Of a stretch of 64,000 nucleotides of DNA, positions 33,774 to 46,969 are shown piece after piece (within the stretch, counting starts at the first letter, position 1; each line of letters opens with the position of its first letter). Under the pieces are notes generated by a model. That model did no database searches, was not told the origin of the DNA, and was given only the letters and a program-made list of their open reading frames with translations. A program made the translations under genes and the position numbers. Source of the stretch: Pleurodeles waltl (Eukaryota > Chordata > Amphibia > Caudata > Salamandridae); the NCBI RefSeq assembly GCF_031143425.1, contig NC_090443.1, forward strand, positions 1,058,268,423-1,058,332,422. Reading direction: 5' to 3'.

Positions 33774-35230
33774 GGGCCTTATTTATACTTTTTGGTGCAA
33801 AACTGCACTAACTCAGCTTTGCACCAAAAAGTTTTGCACCGGCTTGCACCATTTTTTAGCACCAACTGGGCACCATATTTCTGGAATGGTGCAAGCCGGT
33901 GCAAAGGGTAGACTAGCTTTTAAAAAAATCACGTTAGGCATGTTTGAGTTAAACTAAATGAGTCTGACCAGATTAGCATAATTTTTTGACGCTAAGGGGC
34001 ATATTTATACTCTGCACTGAATTAGTGTCACTTCTTTTTTACTCTAATTCAGTGCAAAACTAACTCCATATTTATACTTTGGTGCTAGACCCATCTAGCG
34101 CCAAATTTATGGAGTTAAAGTCATTTTTTGGAAGTGGAAACCTACCTTGCCTTAATGAGATGCACGGTAGGAGTTCCCGTGCAAAAAATTACTCTATGGC
34201 CTTAAAGCCATATTTATACTCCCATGCAAAAATGGTGCAAGGGAGGGAGGAGGGGTCAAAAAATGGGGCAAAGCAAGCTTTGCCCCATTTTTTAAGACCT
34301 GGGTCAGGGCAGGGGTTAGGGGACCTGTGGGCCTATTTCCATGGTGGAAAACCATGGAATAAGCCCACAGGTGCCCTCCCCAGGCCCCAGGTGCACCCAC
34401 ACCCACACCAGAGGGACTGCGGAGGATGGGGGACCCTATCCCAGGTAAGTACAGGTAAGATTGCATTTAATTATTTTTTTTTTTTAAGTGCCATAGGGGG
34501 CCCTGAAATGGGCATGGTAGGTTTAGCACCATAAAATGACGCTAACCTGGTTAGAGTCATTTTTTTTTACTCTAACCTGCCTAAAGTCATTTTTTGGTGC
34601 TAAACCCTCTTCTCCTATACTGCCAGCCCCACCCGACTAAAGTAATTTATTTTTTACTCTAGCCTACCCTTTGCACCGACTTACACCATTCCATGAATAT
34701 GGTTCCCGGCTGGTGCACAGAAATGGTGCAAGCTGGTGCTAAACATTTTGGTGCAAAACTGAGTTAGTGCAGTTTTGCAGCAAAAAGTATAAATAAGGGC
34801 CAATATTTTGTAACTTTGCACCACTTTTGCGTCAAAAAATGACGTTAATGCGGCGCAAAAAAAGTATATATCAGGGCCTTGGTGCTGGACGGGTCTAGCA
34901 CCAAAGTATAAATATGGGGTTAGATTTGCACTGAATTAGAGTAAAAGAAATGACGCTAATTCGGTGCAAACAGAGTATAAATATGCCGCAGAGTATAAAT
35001 ATGCCCCTAAAAATGGCGTTAAGGCCATAGAGTCATTTTTTGCACGGGAACGCCTACCTTGCATCTCATTAAGGCAAGGTAGGTCTCCACTTTCAAAAAA
35101 TGACTTTAACTCCATAAATTTGGCGCTAGAGGGTTCTAGCGCCAAAGTATAAATATGGAGTTAGTTTTGCACCGAATTAGAGTAAAAAAAAATGACACTA
35201 ATTCGGTGCAAACAGAGTATAAATATGCCC
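33774..35230. mobile_element. Fold-back MITE cluster (copy C, composite)
   Basis: The outer ends GGGCCTTATTTATAC and GTATAAATATGCCC are flanked by TGCA (33770-33773 and 35231-35234). Additional internal termini at about 33997, 34801 and 34900-35000 show nested or duplicated units. Hairpin words such as TTGCACCAAAAAG and GCAAAACTGAGTTAG recur. No transposase is present. It splits the minisatellite cleanly. Confidence 0.8.
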
Positions 35231-35234
35231 TGCA

Positions 35235-38200
35235 GTGTTTTACTGGAGTCATCTCCTTTCTTCTGCAGTGCTTCCTGGGGTCATCTCCTCTTCTCCAGAG
35301 CTTCCCTTGGGTCACCTCTAATCCTACATTGCTTCCTTATAGACATCTCTACACATGCAGTGCTTCCCTGGGGTCACCTCTACCCCTGCAGGGTTTCCCT
35401 AGTGACATCTCTACACATACGGTGCTTCCTGGGGTCATCTCTCCCTCCTCTGCAGTGCTTCCCTGGGGTCATCTCCTCCTCTGCAGTGCTTCCCTGGGGT
35501 CATCTCCTCTTCTGCAGTACTTCCTGGGGTCATCTCCTCTCTTCTGCAGTGCTTCCCTGGGGCCATCTCTCCCTCCTCTGCAGTGCTTCCCTGGCGTCAT
35601 CTCTCCTCCTCTGCAGTGCTTCCTGAGGTCATCTCTCACTGCTCTGCAGTGTTTCCATTGGGTCATCTCTCTCTCCTCTGCAGTGCTTCCCTGTGGTCTC
35701 CTCCTACACTGCAGTGCTTTCCTGGGGTCATTGCCCCTTTCTCTGCAGTGCTTCCTGGGGTCATCTCTCACTGCTCTGCAGTGTTTTTCCTTGGGTCATC
35801 CCTCTCTCCTCTGCAGTGCTCCTCTGTGGTGTCCTCCTACACTGCAGTGCTTTCCTGGGGTCATCCCCCCCTCCTCTGCAGTGCTCCCCTGGGGTCATCA
35901 CCTCCCTTCTGCAGTGCTTCCCTGGCGTAATCTCTCCTCCTCTGCAGTGCTTTCCTGGAGTCACCTCTACCCCCTGCAGTGCTTCCCTAGGGACATCTCT
36001 ACGCATGCAGTGCTTCCCTAGAGTCATCTCCTTTCTTCTGCAGTACTTCCTGGGGTCATCTCCTCTTCTGCAGTACTTCCTGGGGTCATCTCCTCTCTTC
36101 TGCAGTGCGTCCCTGGGGCCATCTCTCACTCCTCTACAGTGCTTCCCTGGCCTCATCTCTCCTCCTCTGCAGTGCTTCCTGGGGTCATCTCTCACTGCTC
36201 TTCAGTATTTCCCTTGGGTCATCTCTCTCTCCTCTGCAGTGCTTCCCTGTGGTGTCCTCCTACACTGCAGTGCTTTCCCGGGGTCATCGCCCCCTTCTCT
36301 GCAGTGCTTCCTGGGGTCATCTCTCACTGTTCTGCAGTGTTTCCATTGGCTCATCCCTCTCTCCTCTGCAGTGCTTCACTGTGGTGTCTTCCTACACTAC
36401 AGTGCTTTCCTGGGGTCATCGCCCCCTCCTCTGCAGTGTACCTCTAGGGTCATGACCTCCCTTCTGCAGTGCTTCCCTGGCGTAATCTCTCCTCCTCTGC
36501 AGTGCTTTCCTGGAGTCACCTCTACCCGTGGAGGGCTTCCCTGGGGACATCTCTACGCATGCAGTGCTTCCCTGGAGTCATCTCCTCTCTTCTGCAGTGC
36601 TTCCTGGGGTCATCTCCCCCTCCTCTGCAGTGCTTCCTGGGGTCACCTCCTCTTCTCCAGAGCTTCCCTAGGGTCACCTCTACACATGCAGTGCTTCCCT
36701 CAGGTCACCTCTACCCCTGCAATGCTTCCATAGGGACATCTCTACGCATGCAGTGTTTCCTGGGGTCATCTCCCCCTCCTCTGCAGTGCTTCCCTGGGGT
36801 CATCTCCTCCCCTGCAGTGCTTCCCTGGGGTCATCTCCTCTTCTGCATTACTTCCTGGGGTCATCTCTTCCTTCTCTGCGGTGCTACCCTGGGGTCATTT
36901 CCTCTTCTGCAGTGCTTTGCTGGGGTCACCTACTCCTCTTCTGCAATGCCTGGGGTCATGTCATCCTCTGCAGTGCTTCCCTTGGGTCATCTCCTTTTCT
37001 GCAGTGCTTCCCTGGAGTTATCTGCTCTCTAACGCAGTGCTTCCCTGGGGTCATCTCCTCTCTTCTGTAGTGCTCCCCTGGGGTCATCTCTTCCCCCTCT
37101 GCGATGCTCCCCTGGGGTCATCTCCTCCTCCGCAGTGCTTCCTGGGGTCATCTCCTCCACAGTGCTTCCTGGGGTCATCTCCTCCGCAGTGCTTCCTGGG
37201 GTCATCTCTGCCTCTGCAGTGCTTCCTGGGGTCATCTCCGCCTCTGCAGTCCTTCCCTGGGGCCATCTCCTCCTCCTCTGTAGTTCTGCCCTGGGGTCAC
37301 CTCTTCCTCTGCAGTGCTCCCCTGTGGTCATCCCTTCCCCCTCTGCGGTGCTCCCCTGGGGTCATCTCCTCCTCAGCAGTGCTTCCCTGGGGTCATCTCT
37401 TCCTCTTCTGCAGTGGTCCCCTGGGGTCATCTCTTCCTTTCTGCAGTGCTTCACTGCGGTCATCTCTCCCTCCTCTGCAATGCTTCCCTGGGGTCATCTC
37501 GCCCTCCTCTGCAGCGCTTTTCTGGGGTCATCTGCTATCTTCTGCAGTGCTTCCCTGGAGTCATCTCTTCCTCCTCTGCAGTGCTTTCCTGGGGTCATCT
37601 TCTCCTCTGCAGTGCTTCCCTGGAGTCATCTCTCCTCCTCTTCAGTGCTTCCCTGGGGTCATCTCCCCTCCTCTGCAGTGCTTCCCAGGAGTCATCTTTC
37701 ACTGCTCTGCAGTGTTTTCCTTGGGTCATCTCTCTGTCCTCTTCAGTGCTTCCCTTGGGTCTCCTCCTCTGCAGTGTTTTCCTGGGGTCATTGCCCCCTC
37801 TTCTGCAGTGCTTCCCTGGGGCCATCTGCTCTCTTCTGCAGTGCTTCCCTGGGGTCATCTGCTCTCTAATGTAGTGCTTTCCTGGGGTCATTTACTCCTC
37901 CTCTGTAGTGCTTCCCTGGGGTAATCTCCTCCATACAGTGCTCTCTAATGCAGTGCTTCTCTGGGGTCATCTCCGCCTCTGCAGTGCTCCCTGGGGTCAT
38001 CTCCTTTTCTGCAGTGCTTCCCTGGGGTCATCTGCTCTTTAATGCAGTGCTTCCCTGGGGTCATCTGCTCTCTAATGCACTGCTTTCCTGGGGTCATTTC
38101 CTTCTCCCCTGTAGTGCTTGTCTGGGGTAATCTCTGCCTCTGCAGTGCTCCCTGGGGTCATCTCCTCTTCTTGCAGTGCTTCCCGGGGGTTATCTGCTCT

Positions 38201-38262
38201 CTAATGCAGTGCTTCTCTGGGGTCATCTCTGACTCTGCAGTGCTTCCCTGGGGTCATTTCCC
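35235..38262. repeat. Roughly 30-bp minisatellite, block 3
   Basis: Continues block 2 after the fold-back insertion, with CTGCAGTGCTTCC-type units of about 30-33 bp. The last part (36880-38262) has more diverged units (CTCTAATGCAGTGC). It ends near TCATTTCCCCTCCC. Confidence 0.93.
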
Positions 38263-39065
38263 CTCCCTCGCGTAGGTTCTTAATATGGAAATGAGGCTAC
38301 TCGATTTGGGTGGTAGGATCACCTGGATTGTGGATACTGAGTACGATTCCACACCAAGTGACATCTGTCGGCCTAATCGGGGTTTCCAGCTAAGTAGCAG
38401 AACTCCATCTCTGACCGAGATGATTGTGACAACCGAGCTCATGGTAAGATAGACTCCTGAGGCAATCGTGGTTAATCAGATCACATCCCTTTCTCTCAGT
38501 TACCAAAATCTCACTCAGGCAAAGACAACAGAGGCAGAAAAAAGTTCAATAAGCATTTATTGAAATAAGTGCATCTTAGATAGAAGAGTGTGTATAGCAA
38601 TAATTAGGATGATAAAAAACAATAGGAGCAAGCATGTGACTAGAAGTGTAAAACACAAAAACAATACTACCATGTCTAAGCAGGGGAGTGGAACTATAAC
38701 CCTCCACCTACGCTAAGTATGAGCACAGCATACTAAGCATAATCTGTCCTTTGGGTTTCCCCCTGGGAGGACATCATCCCTCATACCTCAAGAAGAGGCC
38801 TAAAGTCTAGAAAGACACCGTCCCCATCTGGATCAGGGGTTCGGCCGTCTAAGCAAGTAGCTGTATCAAAGCGTTCAGCAATCAGCATACAGTCGTGGTC
38901 GTCTGGCTGGAATCTCCCTGTAACGTGTTTGGGACAAATAGGTGTTCTTTATAATAAAACTACTAAAATTCTAGGAAATACCCCCTCTTTTTGTGAATGT
39001 TGGAGACACAACATACCACGTTTGTCGGCAAACCCATCTAACTGGTGCCTTGAAAAGAGCACATA
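38263..39065. other. Probable 3' flank or LTR of the ERV, part 1; no gene
   Basis: Non-array sequence between the minisatellite and a Harbinger-like MITE. Read on -, AATAAA occurs at 38561-38556, which would suit an LTR polyadenylation signal for the - strand ERV. LTR ends could not be fixed. Confidence 0.35.
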
Positions 39066-40019
39066 GGCCATCATTATGACCTCAGCTGTCTTTTCGCAAG
39101 ACCGCCGAGGTACTGCCATGCTGAAGACTGCCAGTGGTGGCGGTTTTCCGCGCAGCGTATTATGACCGCTGGCAGCCCTCCGTCTTTTTCCGTACGGAAA
39201 GCCTCCAGCAGCCATACTGGCGTTCGGCGGGAAAGTGGAGGCTGCTCAACCTCCACTGCCCGTCAACAGGACACCGCCCACCGAATCACGTCCCATGATT
39301 CGGTGTGGCGGTGTTCTGGTGACGGGGTGCTGGCGGCGGAGAAGCCCCCTTGGATCCCGTTCCCTCCCGGAGGATCAACGGACAAGGTAAGTTGATCGTC
39401 TGTTAGGGGAAGGGGGTGGGGGGGTGTTGTGTGTCGTGTGCGTGCATGGGGGTGTGCGTGCGAGTGTGTAGAGGGGGTGTACGAGTGCGTGTATGCATGC
39501 GGGGGTGTGGTGAGTGTATGGGAAATGTGTGTGGGTCGGTCGATGTGCATGTCTGTATGGGTGCGGGTATGTGTTGTGGTGTAGGGGTGCGTGTATGTGC
39601 ATGTTGGGGTGGGGGTGGGGAGGGGGGTCCTGCCACCTTTGGGGGGCGGCAGGGGGGCTGGGGGAGTGGGGGGAGGACTCGGGGTGGTAGGGGTGGTGGG
39701 GGAGACCCCTATCATTGCCAGGAAACAAATTCCCTGGCACTGATAGTGCCTACCGCCATGGATTTTGTGGCGGTTCCAAACCAGCTGAAATCCATGACGG
39801 TATGCAGGGTCCTAATACCGTTGGCGGTCTGGTGGCGGCTGCCGGGCTGGAGACCGAAATCTCCAGCCCAGCGGTCATCACCGCCATGGCGGTCAGAATG
39901 GTGAAGTGGCGGATGACCATGGCGGTAACCGCCACGTCGTGATTCAATTTTTTTTCCGCCGGCCTGTTTGCGGTATTACCGCCGCTTTAACACCGACCGC
40001 CAGGGTTGTAATGAGGTCC
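39066..40019. mobile_element. Harbinger-like non-autonomous element (954 bp)
   Basis: The left end GGCCATCATTATGACC and the inverted right end GGACCTCATTACAACC match at 12 of 16. ATA flanks both sides (39063-39065 and 40020-40022). The inside is rich in CCGCC/GGCGG words like the Harbinger at 1-9652, plus a G/T-rich middle (39410-39620). No transposase frame. Confidence 0.6.
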
Positions 40020-40773
40020 ATAGTCTCTGGTAAGAACTCAGTGTTATCCTAGGCGAAAGGACAATGCGATTGAATAATAAAAACAGCACCGCAAAAGTGG
40101 CTCTGGCTAGAAAAATAAAACCATGCTGACGAAAGCTCATTTAGGTGAAAGTGCACAGCTGTAGGCCTAGGTGGCTAAAATAGCATGTATAAAATATGGC
40201 TAAAATTATGCATACAAAGCCTAAACTAAAGCAACAACCAAGACGTCAATTATGACAAGTTAGGAAACACAAGCCGTAGGAAAGGACAATTTCAAATACC
40301 ACGACGTGGCACAAGGAACCAAATTTCAAAAGTCAGAGTCATTTTGGAAATCACCAATTATATCCAGGACAATGGAAGCCAGGAGACAGTCCACTTTGGC
40401 AGGCAGTAAAATATCCAAGTCATGTCCAAGTAAGACAACAGAGACTGTGCATCAGCTGAGGCACCAGCATTCCGTGTATTGCCCATCAGCGAGCTAAGAG
40501 TCGCGGCATCCACAAAGGGCAACTCATAGACAGCCTCCCGCAGCAGACACACCCTTAACCTGCATGTCCGATAATGAGCCCTCATCAAGAACATCAACAG
40601 ATCAGCGTCCAATGAAAGTAAGTGTTGCTCAGTTAGACAGACATCCAGTGCACATTCAAAGAGGCACCAGAGGCATTGAAACACAGGCTCACACAATCCA
40701 ACGCCGGTCCGAATGACAAAGATCACACTACAACAGTTGCAGGAGTGGTGCTCTGAAATACTGCATCATGCGC
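40020..40773. other. ERV 3' region between env and the MITE
   Basis: Downstream of env on the - strand. It holds one modest open frame on - (listed separately); no polypurine tract is evident. Confidence 0.35.
40358..40726 (-). CDS. Unrecognised 122-aa open frame after ERV env
   Basis: Frame of 122 codons (first codon may not be ATG) directly after env on the same strand. Foamy viruses carry small accessory genes in this position, but no similarity can be claimed from sight. It is Leu/Cys-rich with no motif I know. Chance or an accessory-gene remnant are both possible. Confidence 0.2.
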   Translation of the reverse strand: MIFVIRTGVGLCEPVFQCLWCLFECALDVCLTEQHLLSLDADLLMFLMRAHYRTCRLRVCLLREAVYELPFVDAATLSSLMGNTRNAGASADAQSLLSYLDMTWIFYCLPKWTVSWLPLSWI

Positions 40774-43608
40774 TCACGACACAGTTGCTCTGACAACAGT
40801 CCTCCGTGTTGTAAAGGGACAGCCATTGCGCAGAAAAAGTAGCAACAGCAGAATGTCATCAATTATAGCCCAAAAGATCAGAAATCCCTCGAAAACACTT
40901 GAAAAAATTGAGTGCTTGGCTGAATGTATTAAACCGAATATGAAGGAGAAGGTGTGAACAAAACCAGAACCAACAGCCTTGAAAAAGTGGGCGATTCCAC
41001 TTGTACTGGACACATTGAATATTCGTCCCAAGAGAGAAAATTAGTACTTAAAAGGGACTGAATCTCCGCTAATGACCTTGCAACTTGAAGCGCATAGGTC
41101 TCGTGGGCTGATGTAAGCGCCGCATGTTTTTGGAACAATAAGGACATTAGTCTGCTCAACTTGTCAAAATTAACATCAGAAGTAGCAATATGGGCCCAGA
41201 TGTCTGTTACTTTCCCGCAACATGTAACAATTTTGGAGACGGAAATGACATAAAGTATTCCAGCTCACATTCCACAACAGCTCTCACTGTTAAGGAGCAC
41301 ATAGCTGTCATTGGAGAGCACCTGTAACGCAGGTCTAATCAAGGGTACCGGGACTCCCTTCAGATAACAAGCCAAATTTAGCACAGAGGCATTACATGTC
41401 CCGTGCAAGGACAGCTGTTTACAAACCATTGAATGGCTCACAGAAGTCTTGCAGTCGCTTCCACTAAGAAAGACCTTGTTCATGCCACTGAAACATTTGT
41501 TCGAAAAGGGAAGCTCTCACACCTCGTGTATGTAACTATCTCTCAGCCTTTCATATCTGGCTACTGGAATGTGTTTCAAACACGAAGTAAATTGTAGTGT
41601 TGAAATAGGCAGATTAATAACCCCATGTATTAACCATTCAGCAGATGGTACTTCAGCTACAGCAAATGGCAACTTTTCTAATTTCTCTACTCTCAACATG
41701 ATATATGTTGCTTCCTTCTTAACCATCATTTGTTGCTGTTGCGTTAAATTAAATGTTGAAAAAATCTCCCTTGCGCTTACATGTTGCCAGGGGACGCGAC
41801 CTGCCTTCAATGTTTGCAATGCTAACCTAAATGATAGTGGATCTCAGCTGACTTTGCCAATGTTGCAGAAATGATACATCACTCTGTACTATGTCTATTG
41901 CAGAGGATACAATATGATTCAAGGTATATATTCGGTTGGACAAGGTGTTAATTCGATTATATACAATGGCTAATGCTCTCTGTAAGTTTTCCTGATCTAT
42001 TTGCCTTAACTGGGCAGCCGCCTCTTGTTGGGAAAGCTTCCATATTCCATTATATGCTGCATATAAGAAGCGTTTTCTGCATTGCCTTCTGGGGCCTAAC
42101 AGGAAATCCTGTAAATCTGTGTTATTGGACAGGAGACTTAGATGTTCTTTGACAGCATCCAGTGAGGAGATCTTCATCCATTGCTGGCATAGTTTTCCTA
42201 CACCATATGTTGTCACAATACCCGAGTGTTCTAATGCTATATAACGAGGGTCAGGCCTATTAGTTCTAAAATACCCTGAGGAGTTTACAAAACGCATATG
42301 GCACCCATTGGTGTCTACAGGCCACAATAACCACCCACCAGGACGTGATAATGACGTGGTATATGTTCCATTCTGGACCCATTCATCAAGCTTATCTTCA
42401 GATCCATTAATATACATTTGTCATTTGTTAAATCTTGCAGGGACAGGAATTCTGGGCACATTTAATTTGTTGATGCTTGCTAAGTCTAAACAGCTCGTTT
42501 GCTGTACTGTTTCATTTAAAAACATCCTTTGAACATGAATCATACATGCTCTAAAAAAAGTTTCTGTTCCTCTAATTTGCAAAAGTTTTGTTTCCCACAC
42601 ACTTTTCAAATTAATCGAATTTAACCAATGTTCATAACCTTCTATGGCCAATCAGGAAACAAAGGAGTCATAATATAATATTTTTGTATCGGTCAATAAA
42701 ACATGCAAATCTTCCATCACAGCAATTTAAAATAATATGACTCAGCATTCTTAACGTTGTGTCCAGAATAATATGCAAACTTTTCAGTATAGGTTTTTGA
42801 ACTGCCCATTGGCGGAATTGGGTAGTGTTCCCATTGTGCATATTTAAAAAACAGTTTTTGGGGTACTAGCTCTGTGAATGAAATTATGTCCATAATGATT
42901 ATAACAGAACATATCTCCATAATTTCCTTTAAATTGGTACACATCATCATTTCCAAAAACTGCATAATACTGTAGATCAGACATCATAGTATCAACTGTT
43001 TTTACATCCAAATCACTCCGGTTGTAATTGCATCAGTTAATGAAAGTTTGAACACAAAAGGAATTTGAATGATCTCTGTAGGACCACATATGTCGAATAA
43101 GACTTTATGCCAAACAATCCCATCGGGAATTAGCCCTGCTGTAATGTTCACTAGGGACAAGTCCCTGTATATTTTATGTGCAGAAAAATGTGGTTTAAAC
43201 ACTTCATCCACCAGTTCAACTGTAAAGCGTTCAGGAAGGTAATGACCATGCATAAGAAGAAAGAAACAATGACAAATCCAATCCAAAGAAGAAAGGCAAT
43301 GATAACCATAGGTAGTTCCATGGACGAGTACAATAGGTATTTTTTAGCCAATGTATTAGCTTACGTGCTCTTGACAGTTAAGTCACAGTTGAGGCAGATG
43401 AGTCTGAAGAAAAGTTGTCAGCGTCAACGAAAAAACTATCATCTGTAAAAGCAAGTGCTGGAGGTGTATATTGAAGAGGAGAAGCTGTGTAGTATGTTAT
43501 GACATCCATTTGTGTAGAATTTGTAGAACTTTGCTCCATATTAGCAGAAATCAGTATAGCTGTAGTTGTCAGTGGAGCCAATGAAAGCTCATTTTCCATC
43601 CTCCCCAA
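40774..43608 (-). pseudogene. env: ERV envelope, broken
   Basis: An ancient viral glycoprotein that would sit in the virion membrane. From the 5' side on -: a short hydrophilic leader part (43608-43381, ending in a stop), a strongly hydrophobic segment near 43260-43330, several pieces with N-glycosylation sites and cysteines (43286-41827), a basic cluster near 42080, a helical region just after it, a Cys-rich part (41483-41265), and a last hydrophobic segment near 40830-40900. The pieces lie in different frames with stops between them. Total span is about 945 codons, close to foamy Env and longer than gamma-type Env. It cannot yield a full protein. Confidence 0.6.
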
Positions 43609-43699
43609 GCTCGGAGAGGTGTCAGCATTGCTGTTGATGACTTGTAGGGGAATATCCTGGTTGGTAGTGGGACGGATTCGGGTAGTACCTTGGAGTCCC

Positions 43700-46600
43700 C
43701 TAGGTCTGCTGTGCAGGATCGGTCACATGGCATAGTTTGACATTGTCGAATGAGACAAAATGATTTTCTTTCGAACCAGGCAGTGGTGGTAGAATGACAG
43801 TTCTGTTACTGTATATTCCCATGACTGGAACCGGTGCACGATAAGAAGGACTGAACTCCTTTTTCACAGCAATCTTTTCACGTACTAGATCCCCTAGCTT
43901 AGGAATCCATCTGGTAGATGTTATTAGTACATCCCTAATTCCAGAGGAGGCAGCACAGGCAGATGCGTTGTCATCATGGAATTGTTGTAACTCCTGCAAG
44001 ACAGTGACACGTTCATTTATGTCAAAAAGTGTTCCTGCCACCTCCACGCCAGGACCATCAAGATCTGGAACGTGCATTTGAGTTCCAAACAGGCACTTGT
44101 ATCAAACATGCCCTCCCAGGGACCTTCTGGGCAGATTTTTAAGTGCTCTCTGAACTCCATACAGGTGTGTAAGCCAACCATGACCCGTGCCTAATACTCT
44201 AACTGTTAAGAATTGCTTTAAATCACAGTTTCTTCGCTCCACAACACTATTTCTCTCTGGATGAAATGGAGACGAGTAATGCAGTTGGACCCCTAACAAA
44301 GCCATGGCATCCATGTAAGCCCTTGAGGCAAAAGCAAGGCCCCGGTCCGAATGGAAAGCCGCAACAGCATATGTACTGACAAAGTCTTGCAAATCTTTAA
44401 TAACAGTTTGAGCGTCAGCTGAGCATTGTGGCCAAACCCATAGAAATCTGGAGCATGAGTCAACAGCAACTAAAATATATGTGTATGCACTGTCTGGTGT
44501 CAATGGAAGGCAATGTTCTAAGTAGACGCATTGTAAAGGTTTGTTGGAAATTAAGAGGGGTGTCTGCGGTAAGCGCTTAACGCTGGAGCCTTTTATTTGC
44601 TGGCAGATGTCACAACAAAGGACATACTGCTTGGCCTGTTTGTAAAGACCTGGCCACCAATAGAGCTATTACAATATGGAAATCGTAGCTGCCACACCAG
44701 CATGTGCAGATACAACTTCCTCATGCGCTGCTTTTACTAACTCTGGTCTTAGGTCTTTGTTGGGAATCACTCAGACTCCCACACCTGGAATCTTTACTTC
44801 TGCGTTAAACATGCCTCCCATCCCATAGGAATATTTAGTGGGATAGGCTTTGGGTATAGGTGTGCCCTCAGCCATCTCTCCTATAGCTGCTAATGTTTCA
44901 TCATCCACTCTAGTTTTAGAGTGTGTTACTGCTGCGACAGAAGCCATTGCTAATGCCGACTTTGCTGCTTCATCAGTCAACGTGTTGCCTTCAACGTGTA
45001 TTCCAACACGCTGGTGTCCTAGTGCATGTACAACATGGACTTTAGGTAGTTTTTCCTCCAGATCCGCTACCTTCCCCAACAGAAGTCTGTGCTTTACGGT
45101 ATTGCCTTTTGGATCTCTGAACCCATTTTGTCTCCACTAATGCAGGTATTCATTGAAGGACTGGACACAGTAGTACGAATCACAGACAATCAGCGTCAAC
45201 TGTTCAGGATCCCAGTGTTTCAGTGCCATCACCAGAGCCCTGAGCTCTGCGAGTTGTGCTGTACAGTCCCCTAGAGTCTGCCTGTATGTTTTTCTGGATG
45301 GAACTTGCAATCCTTCATGTGCCCACTCACAACTGTGCAAGCAGCTGAGTATTGGTGTTTGGTGCCTATAGCAGGTTGTGCTGAACCATTGGTGTACAAG
45401 ATGGTCTGGTATTGTTCAATAGGTAGTGTATTTGCTGGGACTGGATACTCAAGTTTGTATTGGAGGAATTCTTGGGTCTGCAATTAGGAATCAAAAACAT
45501 AATCAACATCAGTGGCCGTCAGAGACGTTGCCCATTGAATCCACCGAGGATGTAATGTTTTAGCGTTCGGAACGCTCACTTTGGTAACAGCCTCAAGGGC
45601 TGGAACCAGGCATACGACAATGATGTGTTTTCCTTGGGCCAGAGGTCTCTCTGAACAGCAGTGCAAATTTTTTCAGTGGGATTAAAGCGTTCGGCTATAA
45701 AATATAGATGTGATTTATATGCAATTGGGACGGTCTCACCCTCATTAAAAGTCACATAGGTGAAACCAATGGCAGCAGCAATTACTCTGATGACCAAGTG
45801 TTTTTTGTTGTCCCTCGTGTGTAGATGTTTTGCTTCAAGCATGTCTTTTTGTAGTGCTTTGAGAATGCTTGTGTGTTCGACTGTCCAGAACTTGCTGGTG
45901 AAGTTGGGACGTATCAAGTAATATAATGGCTTAATGCGTTGTGCATAGTCTGTAATATAAGTTCTGCCAAAATTCAGGAAGCCCAATACGGATTGAAGCT
46001 TTTTTATTGTATTTGGTGGTTGTAGGTGAGCGTATTTTTCTAAAAATTGGGGTGCCAGGCTCTTACCTTCACCCGCCAACTCTTATCCCAGAAATAGGAC
46101 ACTGAGAAAGGCTATTTTTGTCTTGACTTCGTAGCCAAGTTCTGCGAATCCTACAACAACATGGGCTTCCCGTCTTAAATGTTGCATGAGGTCATCATCT
46201 GTGAGGTAAATATTATCCACATAGGACAATGCCTCAGGGTCTCTGTCGGGTAATATTGATGTCACACGAGCTGAGAACAGGCCTGGACTGTCCTTATAGC
46301 CTTGTGGGAGTCGGCAATTTTTTTTCTGACAGCCTAAAGCGCTGAAGCTATTTAAGTCCCTACTTTCAGGCACTATGTTTTGGCAGAAAAACCTTTTAGA
46401 TATATCCAGGGTTGTTTTATATTTCCTTCATACAATGTTGTTCATTAGTGCTGTACTGTGTGCATTTTATATGGCATATGTTTTTGTGTGACTGTTTAAG
46501 TGCCAATAGTCTAAGACTATTCCACATGAGTGGTTGGGTTTAGCCACTGGAAATAATGGATTATTCATTGATGAGTTTGAGGGTTCAATGACACCCTGGT

Positions 46601-46969
46601 ACTCTAATTGTGTGAGGATCTCCCTCACTGCAGCTTTTGCATCATATGTTATTGGGTATTGAGGTTGGGGCTGAGGTTCTGATTTTATTGGTATTATGTG
46701 GTTGGGAGAATCTTTGTCCCACCCTACATGATTGCGATATAGTGCAGGTGCCTATGCCCCTGCCCAATCAATGGCGTATGTTTCAAAGAGCTCTTTTGGA
46801 ACAAGGGGCGAAAAAGATTTTTCAATTACGTCCTCTCCGTATGGGAGATGACGGACAAATACCGGTGGCCAATCTTTTTCGGCCAGCAAGATATCATAAA
46901 TAGAGACAACGTGGTCCCAAACGATGGCATCTATTATGCGTTCGATGTCCCCCTCTAACAGAATACTTA
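43700..46969 (-). pseudogene. pol: ERV pol: RT, RNase H and integrase, broken
   Basis: The RT spans about 46969-45576. Its active site reads YVDN instead of YVDD (about 46230), and a stop sits near 46480. RNase H (45483-44771) has YTNGSA where YTDGS is expected, then a Q-L-A-E-L-R-A segment and a D-E-A-A-K-S end. Integrase has a zinc-finger remnant (CCDIC at about 44610), then a core with AVDSCSRF, FHSDRGLAF and E-R-R-N (44503-44102), then an SH3-like C-terminal part with W-I-P-K-L-G-D-L-V (about 43900), ending at 43700. Several frame changes separate these blocks. Confidence 0.7.

Noticed and set aside
33774..35230. Reading the cluster as part of the minisatellite
   Set aside because: Composition, inverted ends and the TGCA flanks show an insertion.
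29344..37924. Long open frames (up to about 350 codons) on both strands in the minisatellite
   Set aside because: They follow the repeat unit in several frames at once, start and stop arbitrarily, and have no domain; low stop content explains them.
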